Shown here: positions 41,406 to 51,265 of the stretch, piece after piece
Position numbering within the stretch: the first letter of the stretch is position 1
Layout: each line of letters opens with the position of its first letter
Assembly (NCBI GenBank): GCA_964591455.1
Contig: CAZQDZ010000010.1
Span: forward strand, 55,027-119,026
Source of the DNA: RFSX01 sp964591455
GTDB lineage: Bacteria > Bacteroidota > Bacteroidia > Chitinophagales > Saprospiraceae
Direction of reading: 5' to 3'
Length of the DNA stretch: 64,000 bases
The notes under the pieces: model-generated
What the model was told of the DNA's origin: nothing
Seen by the model: the letters and a program-made list of their open reading frames with translations, nothing else
Databases searched by the model: none
Translations under genes and position numbers: made by a program

Positions 41406-42161
41406 CTATTTTTTGATAAGTCCTGTTTTGTGAAGGATAGTTAATTGAGGGCCGTAGGTCTTAGCTATATTCTCCTGATTGAATACTGTAGAAGTATCTC
41501 CGTAAGCAATCAATCGCTGATTGAGTAAGATGACTTTATCAAAATAAGTCTCCACCGTAGATAAGTCATGATGGACCACCAGAATGGTTTTACCCTTCGA
41601 TGCTAAGTCTTTCAGTATGCTGATAATTTTTTCCTCTGTGAGGATATCTACACCGACAAAAGGTTCATCGAGAAAGAATATATCCGCCTGCTGGCAAAGT
41701 GCTCGTGCAATAAATACACGTTGTTGTTGTCCGCCTGATAGTCGTCCAATTTGTCGATTAGAAAGCTTAGATATTCCAACCAATTCCATCGCTTCGTCTG
41801 CGATAGCATGGTCCTCTTTATTCATTCTTTGGAAAATCTTTTTGAAAGGATATCTGCCCATAAGTACGATGTCCTTTACCGTGGCAGGAAATGACCAGTC
41901 CACACCCTCCTTCTGTGGCACATAGGCTATTTTCTTTCTGACGCCATCTATATCACCACCCATGATATCTATCTGGCCGGCATTATAATCTATCAGCCCC
42001 AGAATACATTTGAATAAGGTAGACTTACCCGCGCCATTGGGACCTATGACACCATATACATTTCCAGACTCTATCGTGAGATGGATATTGGTCAGGACTC
42101 GCTTAGTGCCATAATTGACAGATAGCCCTTTGATGTTAATATTGGCGTTAATCTTTGTCAC
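41406..42161 (-). CDS. Manganese/zinc-type ABC transporter ATP-binding protein
   Basis: The 251-residue ABC protein has Walker A GPNGAGKST, signature LSGGQQQRV, Walker B IFFLDEPF and the H-loop VVHHDLSTV. It groups by motif with ZnuC/MntB/TroB-type importers. It overlaps the binding-protein gene by four bases (ATGA). No membrane permease gene follows it. Confidence 0.9.
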   Translation of the reverse strand: MTKINANINIKGLSVNYGTKRVLTNIHLTIESGNVYGVIGPNGAGKSTLFKCILGLIDYNAGQIDIMGGDIDGVRKKIAYVPQKEGVDWSFPATVKDIVLMGRYPFKKIFQRMNKEDHAIADEAMELVGISKLSNRQIGRLSGGQQQRVFIARALCQQADIFFLDEPFVGVDILTEEKIISILKDLASKGKTILVVHHDLSTVETYFDKVILLNQRLIAYGDTSTVFNQENIAKTYGPQLTILHKTGLIKK

Positions 42162-43162
42162 TTATTCATTCTGAATATTAAAAACAGAAGACTAATTAGC
42201 ATGATGGCGCCTATAATACCATACATAAGAAAACTACCTGATCCTTCGGAAGGCGCATCTATCTCAGCAACCTCACTCCCTAGAAGTGCTTTGGTGATGA
42301 CATCTGTATTGGATTTCATCATATTATAATAGGAGTCTCCATCACTTCCTTTCTTGCCTATAGAGTCTGCATACAATGAGCCACCGACCTTCACCTTATT
42401 ATCTGAAGCAATTTGATTGATGAGTTTTGGATTGACTGTAGATTCTACAAATATGGCAGGCACACCGGAAGTAGTAATAACAGACATTACTCTTCTGAGG
42501 TCAGAGGTCTGCGCCTCGGCTTCGGTAGAGGTGCCCTTCACACCTTCGATCTTAAGGCCATACCTTTGGCCATAATAACTGAAAGCATCATGTGAGGTAA
42601 TCAATATTCTATGTTCTTCAGGAACTCGATTGATTTGCTGCGTGATATACTCATCTAGGTCTTTGAGTTTTCTGGAATAGGCTTTGTAGTTGAATTCGAA
42701 GGTTGCTTTCTCTTCTGGAAGAATACTGACCAGTCCTTCATATATATTTTTGATATAAGTCTGTGCTTTATTGACATCCATCCAAGCATGTGGATCATAG
42801 GCATCTTGGTACTCGCTACTAGATATAGGCGTCAGGCCATCTGTGACAGTTATAGTAGGTGCCTTGGTACCGCTACTCTCTATGAGTTGGTTTATCCATC
42901 CTTCGAAAGTCAACCCATTCATAAAAATCAAGTCTGCTTTACTCACTTTCTGGGCATCTGTAGGACTAGGGTCATAGAGATGTGGATCACTACCTATCGG
43001 TACTATCAGCTGGCTTTCCACTTTATCACCTGCTATATTATTCACCATATCCCAAATCATAGAGGCGGAGGATACGACGATTTTTTTATCATCATCGGCA
43101 GCCTGGATTGTTGTGAAGGTGGTACATAATAGAATACAGATGAAAGAGATACACTTGTACAT
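42158..43162 (-). CDS. Metal ABC transporter substrate-binding protein (TroA/MntA type) with C-terminal membrane helix
   Basis: The 334-residue protein has a signal peptide (about 1-21) and the cluster A-1 binding-protein ligands: SDPHLYDPSP (His), DPHAWMD (His), FVESTVNP (Glu) and LYADSIG (Asp). The His-His-Glu-Asp set is typical of Mn/Fe-binding members; Zn-binding ones usually have a third His. The protein ends in a predicted membrane helix (about 309-331, YGIIGAIMLISLLFLIF). That would anchor it to the inner membrane, in place of the usual lipid anchor. It is 13 bases downstream of the mntR-like gene. Confidence 0.9.
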   Translation of the reverse strand: MYKCISFICILLCTTFTTIQAADDDKKIVVSSASMIWDMVNNIAGDKVESQLIVPIGSDPHLYDPSPTDAQKVSKADLIFMNGLTFEGWINQLIESSGTKAPTITVTDGLTPISSSEYQDAYDPHAWMDVNKAQTYIKNIYEGLVSILPEEKATFEFNYKAYSRKLKDLDEYITQQINRVPEEHRILITSHDAFSYYGQRYGLKIEGVKGTSTEAEAQTSDLRRVMSVITTSGVPAIFVESTVNPKLINQIASDNKVKVGGSLYADSIGKKGSDGDSYYNMMKSNTDVITKALLGSEVAEIDAPSEGSGSFLMYGIIGAIMLISLLFLIFRMNK

Positions 43163-43175
43163 ATTGTTATATTTT

Positions 43176-43838
43176 TCAGAGATTTTTCTTCATAAATAAA
43201 TTCATACTCGCATTTTGAGTGATGATTTGTTCTGTAGATTCATCTATAAGGACTTTCTTGGAATGGTCATATTCGATATTACTGAGTACTCTTATAGAAG
43301 TGCCTAAATTAATTTCCATCATATCGAGATATCTTAAGAATGAGCTATCATGCTCTCTTACACCTACCACAATCCCTGATTCATCTTTGTTCAAGCTTTG
43401 TAAGGTGACTTGATTTCTGATAGTAAACTTACCATCGGCGGTTGGAATCGGATCTCCATGTGGGTCATACTTAGGGTTCCCGAGATAGTCATCCAATCGC
43501 TGTATAAGGTCTTCAGAGTCTATATGCTCCAGCTTCTCTGCTAAATCATGGACTTCATCCCATGTAAATCCAAGCTTATCCACTAGAAACACTTCCCATA
43601 ATCGGTGTCGTCTTAATAATGTAGTGGCTAGCTTGATGCCTTTAGAAGTGAGATAGACGCCTTTGTATTTCTCGTAATGAAAGTATTGTTTTTCTGACAG
43701 GCGCTTCAGCATATCAGTGACAGAAGCAGGAGAGGTAGATAGATGCATAGCGATGGCATTGGTATTTGCTGAACCTTGGTTCTTCTCCGTAATTTTATAG
43801 ATGGCCTTTATATAATTTTCTTCTGTTTCAGTTGCCAT
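43176..43838 (-). CDS. DtxR/MntR family metal-dependent repressor
   Basis: ATG at 43838 gives a protein of 220 residues starting MATETEENYIKAIYKI; the frame also runs up to a TTG at 43859. A winged HTH (about 1-60; AIAMHLSTSPASVTDMLKRL), a dimerisation domain (about 60-140; HRLWEVFLVDKLGF, LAEKLEHIDSEDL) and a FeoA/SH3-like C-terminal domain (about 145-220) are present. Such regulators repress metal importers when Mn or Fe is sufficient. It heads the operon with the ABC genes, and a DtxR-like box overlaps its promoter, pointing to autoregulation. Confidence 0.9.
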   Translation of the reverse strand: MATETEENYIKAIYKITEKNQGSANTNAIAMHLSTSPASVTDMLKRLSEKQYFHYEKYKGVYLTSKGIKLATTLLRRHRLWEVFLVDKLGFTWDEVHDLAEKLEHIDSEDLIQRLDDYLGNPKYDPHGDPIPTADGKFTIRNQVTLQSLNKDESGIVVGVREHDSSFLRYLDMMEINLGTSIRVLSNIEYDHSKKVLIDESTEQIITQNASMNLFMKKNL

Positions 43839-43856
43839 GCTGGTCCATTTTACAAG

Positions 43857-43886
43857 CAAATCTAATAAATTTTAGACTAACCTAAA
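43857..43886 (-). promoter_or_regulatory. Promoter and DtxR-like operator of the metal-uptake operon
   Basis: On the minus strand TAGATTTG (43864-43857) is a good -7 element. TTTAGGTTAGTCTAAA (43886-43871) just upstream is a near-palindrome containing TTAGGTTAG, the DtxR-family half site. A repressor bound there would cover the core promoter. Confidence 0.6.
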
Positions 43887-43999
43887 TATTTATTTTACCA
43901 TTACTTAAAAAATAAAACATGCTCTATATCACTTTCAATACTCTCTAGTACCTAAGGATTAAGGAATTTGACGATATTAAGGCTAGTAACCCAGGATGT

Positions 44000-44650
44000 A
44001 TGAAACAGGTGTATCTATTAATTATGGTAATGGCATTAATGTGCTCTTGCGAATCAAAAAATCATTCGACATTAGACAATGCTCCTGCCACAAAGAGGTC
44101 GTCAACTTTTGCTAGCGGTGAGAAGCCAAAACCGGAGGACTTACAGTATGTAAGTGGAAAATTAACTAAAGCAGGCAAGGCTGCCTTAGCCGACTCAGGT
44201 AAGCCACAGCTTATAGATTTTATAATAGATTATTCGAGCAGAAGATATTCCTTAAATAAGTATAATGGCAAACCCAAATTACTAGGATTTTGGGCATCTT
44301 GGTGTGGGCCCTGTTATAAGGAAAAACCCATCTTCAGAAGGCTGGCAGATAAGTATCCCGATATCCAATTTATATCTCTTTCTGTAGACAAAACTTTGGG
44401 AGAAGCTCAGGAGTACTACGACAGAAGGAACATGGATGTCAAACCTTACGATTATTGGATTGGAGATTCGGATGCAAATAGACTGAAATGGTATACGCTG
44501 AGACCCGTAGATGACGGTACTGGACACTCTGCTATGGTATCACTGCCTGCGTATGTACTTATTGATGCTCAAGGGACCATCATAAGTAAGAACCTTCCTT
44601 ACCCTAGTTCTGGCCAACTGGAGTCCTATTTAGATGAGGTAAGAAAATAA
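44000..44650 (+). CDS. TlpA/thioredoxin-like lipoprotein
   Basis: The 216-residue protein has a lipoprotein signal (MALMCSC) and a thioredoxin-like domain (about 85-216) with the redox motif FWASWCGPCYKEKP, LSVDKTLGEAQEYY and a cis-Pro region VSLPAYVLIDAQG. It should act in the periplasm as a thiol oxidoreductase, for example in cytochrome or disulfide maintenance. An apparent insertion (residues about 165-185) precedes the cis-Pro. Confidence 0.88.
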   Translation: MKQVYLLIMVMALMCSCESKNHSTLDNAPATKRSSTFASGEKPKPEDLQYVSGKLTKAGKAALADSGKPQLIDFIIDYSSRRYSLNKYNGKPKLLGFWASWCGPCYKEKPIFRRLADKYPDIQFISLSVDKTLGEAQEYYDRRNMDVKPYDYWIGDSDANRLKWYTLRPVDDGTGHSAMVSLPAYVLIDAQGTIISKNLPYPSSGQLESYLDEVRK

Positions 44651-45396
44651 CTATAACTAACTCATTAAAAGCAGTATACGTATTACGATTATTTATAAGT
44701 GAAGGATTGTTAGTTATTTGTGAATTACTCTGTATTCAAGACATCTCTTTATTCCTTATATTACATAAACCTTCTAGTAGGTACTGGTTCTCTAGACCAC
44801 CGATTTATGTAAGTACTATTGGATATGAATGCAGGTTTATCTTTTGATAGCTTGTAAGGCTGGCACTATCTGGGCGCAGATAAGAAAAGCCTTTTCAATT
44901 TAGCCAAGCAGGGATGAGCAAATCATTAATGCCACAAGTATGGCCGGGGTAGCTCCCAAGATTTACGTAGTCAGGCTGTAAGTGATAATTTGGCTTCTGT
45001 TGTAAATGAATATCCTTTAATTCTAGAGATTGATTGTCTCACTGTGTTAATCACAGAAATGAGAATTATCAAGATGTTATCATTTTTCAATTCTAACCTG
45101 AGAGGATAACGCCACTGGTAAAATTTCGAGATGAATTTCCCATTCATTTCTTCCCAAAATCCATTTAGATAAGTAGGCTCTTTTGGGCAGCTTATCATGG
45201 AGGAGAATAAGATCGCAACTTGTTCTCCTCTTTCTTTTTGGAATATAGTATCTCCTCTATTTAGTAAAGACAAGCCTTAATATCTACAAACCGTCGATCT
45301 CTATTAGACTCATGTTGATTAGAATTAAAGTTACTCACCACATTATGATACAGTTACATAGATTTGTTTTCTATATATAAGTATAATATGCATTTA
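44651..45396. other. Long low-coding region before the pyrophosphatase gene
   Basis: About 750 bases without a convincing gene. A 100-codon minus-strand frame at 44971-45273 (MSLLNRGDTIFQKERG start) has no recognised family and no clear promoter; it might be a small gene or decayed remnant. The rest is AT-rich. Confidence 0.35.
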
Positions 45397-45427
45397 TTGG
45401 CTTTCAGTCAAAATCCCCGTACTTTTG
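45397..45427 (+). promoter_or_regulatory. Core promoter of the pyrophosphatase gene
   Basis: TTG at 45397-45399 and TACTTTTG at 45420-45427 have 20-base spacing, matching the Bacteroidota consensus. The leader before ATG 45471 is about 37 bases. Confidence 0.7.
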
Positions 45428-45470
45428 CCCGCTGAATTACTCGAACTAACTAAAACAATTCTTTACAAAT

Positions 45471-47666
45471 ATGGTACAGAGTTTAATAATGGCCGTTCCG
45501 GTCTTTGGAATATTGGCCTTAATCTACACTTTTTGGAAATCCGGCTGGGTTGGAAAGCAAGAAATAGGTAGTGAAAAAATGGGACGTATTGCCACCAATA
45601 TAGCAGATGGTGCAATGGCTTTCTTAAAAGCAGAATACAAAGTCCTTTCAATTTTTGTAATCGTCGTCGCAATACTCATGGGTTTCGGTGGCATGAAAAC
45701 CGCAGGCTCTGCGCCTATTGTAGCTTTATCCTTCATCCTTGGAGCTATATGTTCTGCATTGGCTGGGTTTATAGGTATGAAAGTAGCTACTAAAGCAAAT
45801 GTAAGAACAACCAATGCCGCAAGAACAAGTCTTGGCAAAGCCTTAGAAGTTGCTTTTGGCGGTGGTGCCGTCATGGGTATGGGAGTTGTAGGACTAGGTG
45901 TCCTTGGACTTGGAGGTTTATTCCTTGTCTATTCTAAGATGTTTGGTCTTGATACTGTACAGGATGTATCTAAAGTGGTTACTGTATTGACAGGATTTTC
46001 ATTTGGAGCCTCATCTATAGCCTTATTTGCAAGAGTAGGTGGCGGTATCTATACAAAAGCTGCGGACGTGGGCGCCGATTTAGTAGGAAAAGTGGAAGCT
46101 GGGATTCCAGAAGATCACCCACTAAACCCTGCAACCATTGCAGATAATGTAGGAGACAATGTAGGAGATGTTGCTGGTATGGGTGCTGACCTTTTTGAAT
46201 CATATGTAGGGTCTATAATCGGTACGATGGTTTTAGGTGCTGCATTCATGGCTTCAGCTACAGGCTGGTCAGATGATTTCAATGGACTATCAGCTGTGCT
46301 GCTTCCATTAGTGTTAGCTAGTGTAGGCATTATAACCTCTATCATAGGTACTTTCTTTGTGAAGGTAAAAGAAGGTGGAGATCCTCAGAAAGCTTTGAAC
46401 AGAGGAGAATTTATTTCGGCCTTTTTAATGTTGGCAGCTACTTTCGGCATTGTAACCTACATGTTACCAGGTGAATGGTCTATGGGTGGTATTGCATACA
46501 ACAGTTATGGTGTTTTCTGGGCCGTACTCTTTGGATTAGCAGCTGGCCTTTTGATAGGTATAGTGACAGAACACTACACGGGAACAGGGACTAAGCCAGT
46601 ACAATCTATAGTAGATCAGTCACTTACTGGCGCAGCAACAAACATCATCGCCGGTCTAGGCGTAGGTATGATTTCTACCGCAATTCCAATCTTAATCTTG
46701 GCGGTGGCGATTATAGCAGCGCATCACTTTGCAGGTCTATATGGTATAGCCATTGCCGCTGTTGGCATGCTTTCTAATACGGGTATTCAGTTAGCAGTAG
46801 ATGCTTATGGACCTATAGCGGATAATGCAGGAGGAATCGCAGAGATGGCAGAATTACCTAAAGAAGTAAGACAAAGAACAGATAAGCTAGATGCAGTAGG
46901 AAATACGACAGCAGCAATCGGAAAAGGATTTGCGATTGGATCTGCAGCACTGACAACTCTGGCCTTATTTGCAGCCTTTATTACTGCTTATAATGTGGCT
47001 AATCCAACTGATCAGCTTGCAGGTATCAATATCATGAATCCTAAAGTAATGGCTTCATTACTTGTAGGTGGTATGTTACCATTCTTATTCTCTGCCTTAT
47101 CTATGAATGCAGTAGGTCGAGCCGCGATGGATATGATAAATGAAGTAAGAAGACAGTTCAAAAATATTCCTGAGCTTAAGAAAGCTTTGGAAGTAATGAA
47201 GAAAAACGATGGCAAAGAGATGAGCGAATGGTCTGATGCAGATGTCAAAACATTCGAAGCAGCAGATGGTAAAGCAGAGTATGATAAGTGTGTAGAGATA
47301 TCTACTCAAGCCTCTATTAGAGAGATGATGTTACCGGGTCTAATCGCAGTCGTTACGCCAGTACTTGTTGGTTTCTTAGGAGGCGCAGAGATGCTTGGTG
47401 GTTTGCTTGCCGGTGTGACTGTTTGTGGTGTCCTAATGGCCATCTTCCAATCTAATGCTGGTGGTGCTTGGGATAATGCAAAGAAGATGTTTGAAGAAGG
47501 GGTAGAGATAAACGGTAAAATGTATTACAAAGGATCTGATGCTCATAAGGCAACTGTCGTTGGTGATACAGTAGGAGATCCATTTAAGGATACTTCTGGT
47601 CCATCACTGAATATCTTATTGAAACTAATGTCAGTGGTAGCTTTGGTGATTGCACCATTTATCTAA
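45471..47666 (+). CDS. hppA: Membrane-bound ion-translocating pyrophosphatase, K+-dependent type
   Basis: The 731-residue protein has about 16 membrane helices and the strongly conserved active-site segment GGGIYTKAADVGADLVGKVE, followed by NPATIADNVGDNVGDVAGMGADLFESY. A later segment GNTTAAIGKGFAIGSA has Ala where K+-independent enzymes carry Lys, so this is the K+-dependent class. The enzyme hydrolyses pyrophosphate to pump H+ and/or Na+ across the inner membrane. Which ion is pumped cannot be settled by reading. It is transcribed alone, with a clear promoter and a strong terminator. Confidence 0.95.
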   Translation: MVQSLIMAVPVFGILALIYTFWKSGWVGKQEIGSEKMGRIATNIADGAMAFLKAEYKVLSIFVIVVAILMGFGGMKTAGSAPIVALSFILGAICSALAGFIGMKVATKANVRTTNAARTSLGKALEVAFGGGAVMGMGVVGLGVLGLGGLFLVYSKMFGLDTVQDVSKVVTVLTGFSFGASSIALFARVGGGIYTKAADVGADLVGKVEAGIPEDHPLNPATIADNVGDNVGDVAGMGADLFESYVGSIIGTMVLGAAFMASATGWSDDFNGLSAVLLPLVLASVGIITSIIGTFFVKVKEGGDPQKALNRGEFISAFLMLAATFGIVTYMLPGEWSMGGIAYNSYGVFWAVLFGLAAGLLIGIVTEHYTGTGTKPVQSIVDQSLTGAATNIIAGLGVGMISTAIPILILAVAIIAAHHFAGLYGIAIAAVGMLSNTGIQLAVDAYGPIADNAGGIAEMAELPKEVRQRTDKLDAVGNTTAAIGKGFAIGSAALTTLALFAAFITAYNVANPTDQLAGINIMNPKVMASLLVGGMLPFLFSALSMNAVGRAAMDMINEVRRQFKNIPELKKALEVMKKNDGKEMSEWSDADVKTFEAADGKAEYDKCVEISTQASIREMMLPGLIAVVTPVLVGFLGGAEMLGGLLAGVTVCGVLMAIFQSNAGGAWDNAKKMFEEGVEINGKMYYKGSDAHKATVVGDTVGDPFKDTSGPSLNILLKLMSVVALVIAPFI

Positions 47667-47685
47667 GGACATTTTACAAAAAAGA

Positions 47686-47720
47686 AAAAGGGGCTAGGTC
47701 ATCAGACTTAGCCCCTTTTT
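47686..47720. terminator. Bidirectional terminator after hppA
   Basis: AAAAGGGGCTAGGTC and GACTTAGCCCCTTTTT pair around ATCA, with A and T tracts at the two ends. Confidence 0.9.
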
Positions 47721-47765
47721 AATGAAAGGAATTTATCTGCCTTGTTGGTCTTTAATTCTAATCCA

Positions 47766-48548
47766 TTAAGCACCACCTATTAAGTGTTCAGAAATATCTA
47801 ATTCTTGTTTTCCGTCAAGATACCCAAACAAATCAGTGCCTTGTGCAAAAACTGCATATGCCATAGTATACATAATTGGAATGGTAACAAAGATTCCTAT
47901 AAAAAGTGCTATAAATCCGCTGAGAGCCAAAAGTGTTGTTACTATAAACAGCGCTAATATTGTCAGGAAATTATTGAGCACTAATTTGCAACTATACTTA
48001 ATGGCGTCTAGTGGAGATAACTTGTAAAACCAAATCATAGCCAAAGAAAAACTAAATAGAAACATTGCTATACCAGCAGGAATTAGCATCACTGGCATCG
48101 TCCAATCAAAGTCCTCAATAATATATGTTGTGATCTCTGAATCTCCTTTAACCAGTCCCAAACATTCATCTATACCTATTGAAAAAATAAATGGCAGTAG
48201 GAGAACTAGAAAGACTATATAAGTAATTAGGTTCAGCAAGATGATTTTAGGTAAGATCTGAAATCCTTTAAAAAAGTCTCCGAAATCTTCTCTTCTTCTC
48301 AGTATATTATGACAATAAACAAAGGCGCCAACAGTCAAAGCTGGTGTCAATAAAAAAGTATTTATGATATCACCTGCCATTGGTATCAAGCCGACAACGC
48401 CATTTATAACAAGGTAGATGAGCATAAATCCCAATAATGGCCCCAATCCTTTCTTCCAAATATCTATACCTTCAGAAAACACATTACTAAAACTGAGTCT
48501 TACCCGATCGATTGCCTCATCTAAATGAGCCTTTGCTCTTGATTCCAT
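47766..48548 (-). CDS. Polytopic membrane protein, function unknown
   Basis: ATG at 48548 gives 260 residues beginning MESRAKAHLDEA. The frame extends 39 codons further upstream to 48665, but that part is atypical. About five or six hydrophobic segments are visible, e.g. GPLLGFMLIYLVINGVVGLI and TILALFIVTTLLALSGFIAL. The pattern resembles small DUF4013-like membrane proteins, but I cannot name the family with confidence. It is convergent with hppA. Confidence 0.65.
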   Translation of the reverse strand: MESRAKAHLDEAIDRVRLSFSNVFSEGIDIWKKGLGPLLGFMLIYLVINGVVGLIPMAGDIINTFLLTPALTVGAFVYCHNILRRREDFGDFFKGFQILPKIILLNLITYIVFLVLLLPFIFSIGIDECLGLVKGDSEITTYIIEDFDWTMPVMLIPAGIAMFLFSFSLAMIWFYKLSPLDAIKYSCKLVLNNFLTILALFIVTTLLALSGFIALFIGIFVTIPIMYTMAYAVFAQGTDLFGYLDGKQELDISEHLIGGA

Positions 48549-49686
48549 ATAATTGATTTTTATAGTAAAGTAGAAAGAATAGTTAGAAACAAAGAAAAAT
48601 AATTCGAATAGAATCACTTTTTTATTTCTACTTATAATTAAACAGTCTCTACATTTCTGAGACAAAATCTATCTTAGCACTAATGTCATTGAATTCTCAG
48701 CCATAATATCTTGGTTTTTATTAATATTAAATAAATTCCCAAGAAATCCGCAATTAATGATTGGAGATGAAAACCTCACCCTTTTGAATTAACTCGCTGT
48801 AATTATTCAACACCAAAAAATTATGATTTAAATCTAATTCCATTTTGGAGTTATAAATTATCAGAAATTAAATTCACATTTCCTGTCATCTGACCATAAA
48901 CTGTATTAACTTTAGTATTAATCGCGTGCTGGTTTCCCCAAGTTAGTGCGCTTTAAAAAACCAAAAAAATTGAAAACAATGTCTATTCCTCATTCAAAAG
49001 TTAGGGCAACTACTTTCCTATTTGCCTTCCAAAACATTTACTGATTAGCTAGCAATCTATAAGGGACTATAAGTTCTCTTTGTATGCTTTTGTAATTCAG
49101 TCTAAAGCACAAGGTCGATTTGTAAAAAAAAACTTTACAACTCAATTGTAGCGGAACGAAGTATGGAGTCCTCTAAATGGAAATCACATTCAGTAAGACA
49201 TTTCGTTATAAACGTACTCATGTCGAGTAGGAAGAAATCCTCAGAAGGTCGATTTGAAAAGAGATTTCGGAGCTGAGCGAAGTAGAGAGTTCTTAGACCT
49301 AGTAATGGAAAATGACTTTCAGTAGAACATCTACATTATCAAACCTACTAAGCACAAGCCTATTCTATTAAATAGGATACATTACAAAATTAGAAGCACC
49401 TTAAACAAAGTGAAATAAAGAAAAATAAATAATTATTGGTTTCACATCTGCTCTAATGATAGACACATTGGAGTAGGTAATATGGTGGGCTCCAACTGAG
49501 GTTTCTTGGAGTCCATCTTTTATTAGGTTGTGTCATTGAGTCTCTGAGTGATTCATGGATATCACATATTGCTATCGAGCATGGAGAAACATCTACAGAG
49601 TCGAATTGAATAGACAACTTCTCACTAATCTAAGAATTTAATCATTTTCCTTTTCTGTTATAAGATCCAAATCTATCTTAGCACTT
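48549..49686. other. 1.1-kb gap with degenerate repeats and a duplicated gene start
   Basis: No gene is supported. A 29-base sequence at 48665-48693 repeats the start region of the GH3 gene at 49669-49697 with one mismatch. Two diverged copies of a roughly 140-base sequence start near 49112 and 49254 (shared AAGGTCGATTTG, GCGAAGTA, ATGGAAA, TTTCAGTA). Together these suggest decayed duplicated DNA. Confidence 0.6.
48665..48693 (+). repeat. Direct repeat of the GH3 gene start (copy 1; copy 2 at 49669-49697)
   Basis: AAATCTATCTTAGCAC followed by taATGTCATTGAA is identical to the GH3 start except one base. In this copy the frame reads MSLNSQP and stops. Confidence 0.8.
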
Positions 49687-51177
49687 ATGTCATTGAAGTC
49701 TTTAGTCATCAAAAGTATTGCACCGCGTATTCAGGCCAATTCGCGAAGGCAGGCAAAAAATGCATTGGCAGACCAAGACAAATGGCTAAGAAAACTAATT
49801 CTGACGGCAAAGAATACCCGATTCGGCAAAGACCATCACTTCCAAGATATTAAAACGTATTCAGATTTTGTCAAGCGAGTTCCTATCAGTGATTATGAAG
49901 ACCTAAGAACCTATGTAGATCAAGTTGTCCAAGGAAAACCAAACATCCTCTGGCCAGGACTCCCAAAATATTTTGGCAAAACATCTGGCACAACCAGTGG
50001 CATAAAATATATTCCAATCACTAAAGACTCTATAACCCATCATATCAGTTCTGCTCGGAATGCTATACTGAATTATGTATCAGATACCCGCTCAAATCTG
50101 TTTGATGGTCAAATGATATTCATCTCAGGTTCTCCCAAATTGACTCAAAAGTCTGGCATCCCTACTGGCCGCCTTTCTGGCATAGTCAATCATGAAATTC
50201 CCTCGTGGGCAAAGGGCAATCAGCTCCCCTCGTGGCAAACCAATTGCATAGAAGATTGGGAGACAAAACTGGATAGCATTGTAGAAGAAACATACAACAA
50301 AGATCTAAGGCTTATTAGTGGAATCCCACCTTGGGTTCAGATGTACTATGAACGATTACTATCCAAAACAGGCAAATCGACTATAAAGGAAGTTTTTCCT
50401 AACCTAGAGTTGTTCATCTATGGAGGTGTCAACTTTGCTCCTTATAAAGCAAGCATAGACAAACTCCATGGCGCTTTAATTACAACCTTAGAAACCTACC
50501 CCGCATCGGAAGGTTTCATTGCCTATCAACATAATTACAAAGAAGAAGTACTCTTGCTCAATACAAATGCCGGGATGTTCTTCGAATTTATACCGCTACA
50601 AGAAGTCAATGAACCAAGGCCAACCAGATTGTCTCTGCGTGAAGTAGAATTAGACAAGGATTATGCGATTATCCTCTCCTCTAATGCTGGTCTTTGGGCC
50701 TACATGCTCGGAGATACCGTTAGATTTCGGTCTCTTATGCCATACTGTATCATAGTAAGTGGACGTGTGAAACATTTTATATCTGCATTCGGAGAGCACG
50801 TCATTAGTAAAGAAGTGGAAGAAGCTATGCGCCAGGCTGCAGACCGACACAATCTGGTCGTACACGAGTTTACAGTAGCCCCTCAAGTCAATCCGCCAGA
50901 TGATGCACTCCCTCATCATGAATGGTATATAGACATGGATGATACGCAGATTCCATTATCAGACATTGAAGTCACTCTTGACCAGGTGCTTACAAAACAG
51001 AACATATACTACAAGGACCTTATAGAAGGCCAGGTTCTTCAGCCTCTTAAAATAAGGAAGGTAGCGCCAGGTGCCTTCAGAGAATACATGGAGTCCATAG
51101 GCAAATTGGGAGGTCAAAATAAGGTAGCCCGGCTCAAGAATGATCGCTCATTAGTAGAAGCGCTACGGTTATTTTAG
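49687..51177 (+). CDS. GH3 family acyl-adenylate/amido synthetase-like protein
   Basis: The 496-residue protein matches bacterial members of the GH3 family, the adenylating enzymes that in plants conjugate hormones to amino acids. Visible features are FGKTSGTTSGIKYIP (nucleotide-binding loop), ETYPASEGFIAYQ, YMLGDTVRF and SGRVKHFISAFGEHV. The bacterial substrate is unknown; an acyl acid and an amine are expected. A TATCTTAG element ends only five bases before the ATG, suggesting a near-leaderless transcript if it is the -7 box. Confidence 0.9.
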   Translation: MSLKSLVIKSIAPRIQANSRRQAKNALADQDKWLRKLILTAKNTRFGKDHHFQDIKTYSDFVKRVPISDYEDLRTYVDQVVQGKPNILWPGLPKYFGKTSGTTSGIKYIPITKDSITHHISSARNAILNYVSDTRSNLFDGQMIFISGSPKLTQKSGIPTGRLSGIVNHEIPSWAKGNQLPSWQTNCIEDWETKLDSIVEETYNKDLRLISGIPPWVQMYYERLLSKTGKSTIKEVFPNLELFIYGGVNFAPYKASIDKLHGALITTLETYPASEGFIAYQHNYKEEVLLLNTNAGMFFEFIPLQEVNEPRPTRLSLREVELDKDYAIILSSNAGLWAYMLGDTVRFRSLMPYCIIVSGRVKHFISAFGEHVISKEVEEAMRQAADRHNLVVHEFTVAPQVNPPDDALPHHEWYIDMDDTQIPLSDIEVTLDQVLTKQNIYYKDLIEGQVLQPLKIRKVAPGAFREYMESIGKLGGQNKVARLKNDRSLVEALRLF

Positions 51178-51265
51178 TCTTCAACATCATAAGCCAGTCT
51201 TAAATTACTCTTAAGGAGACTTCCTCTAACACAATGATTATCAGGACTTTCGTTTCTTTAGATGA

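Noticed and set aside
44971..45273. Minus-strand frame of 100 codons
   Set aside because: No recognised family, no promoter, and surrounding DNA looks non-coding; kept only as a remark.
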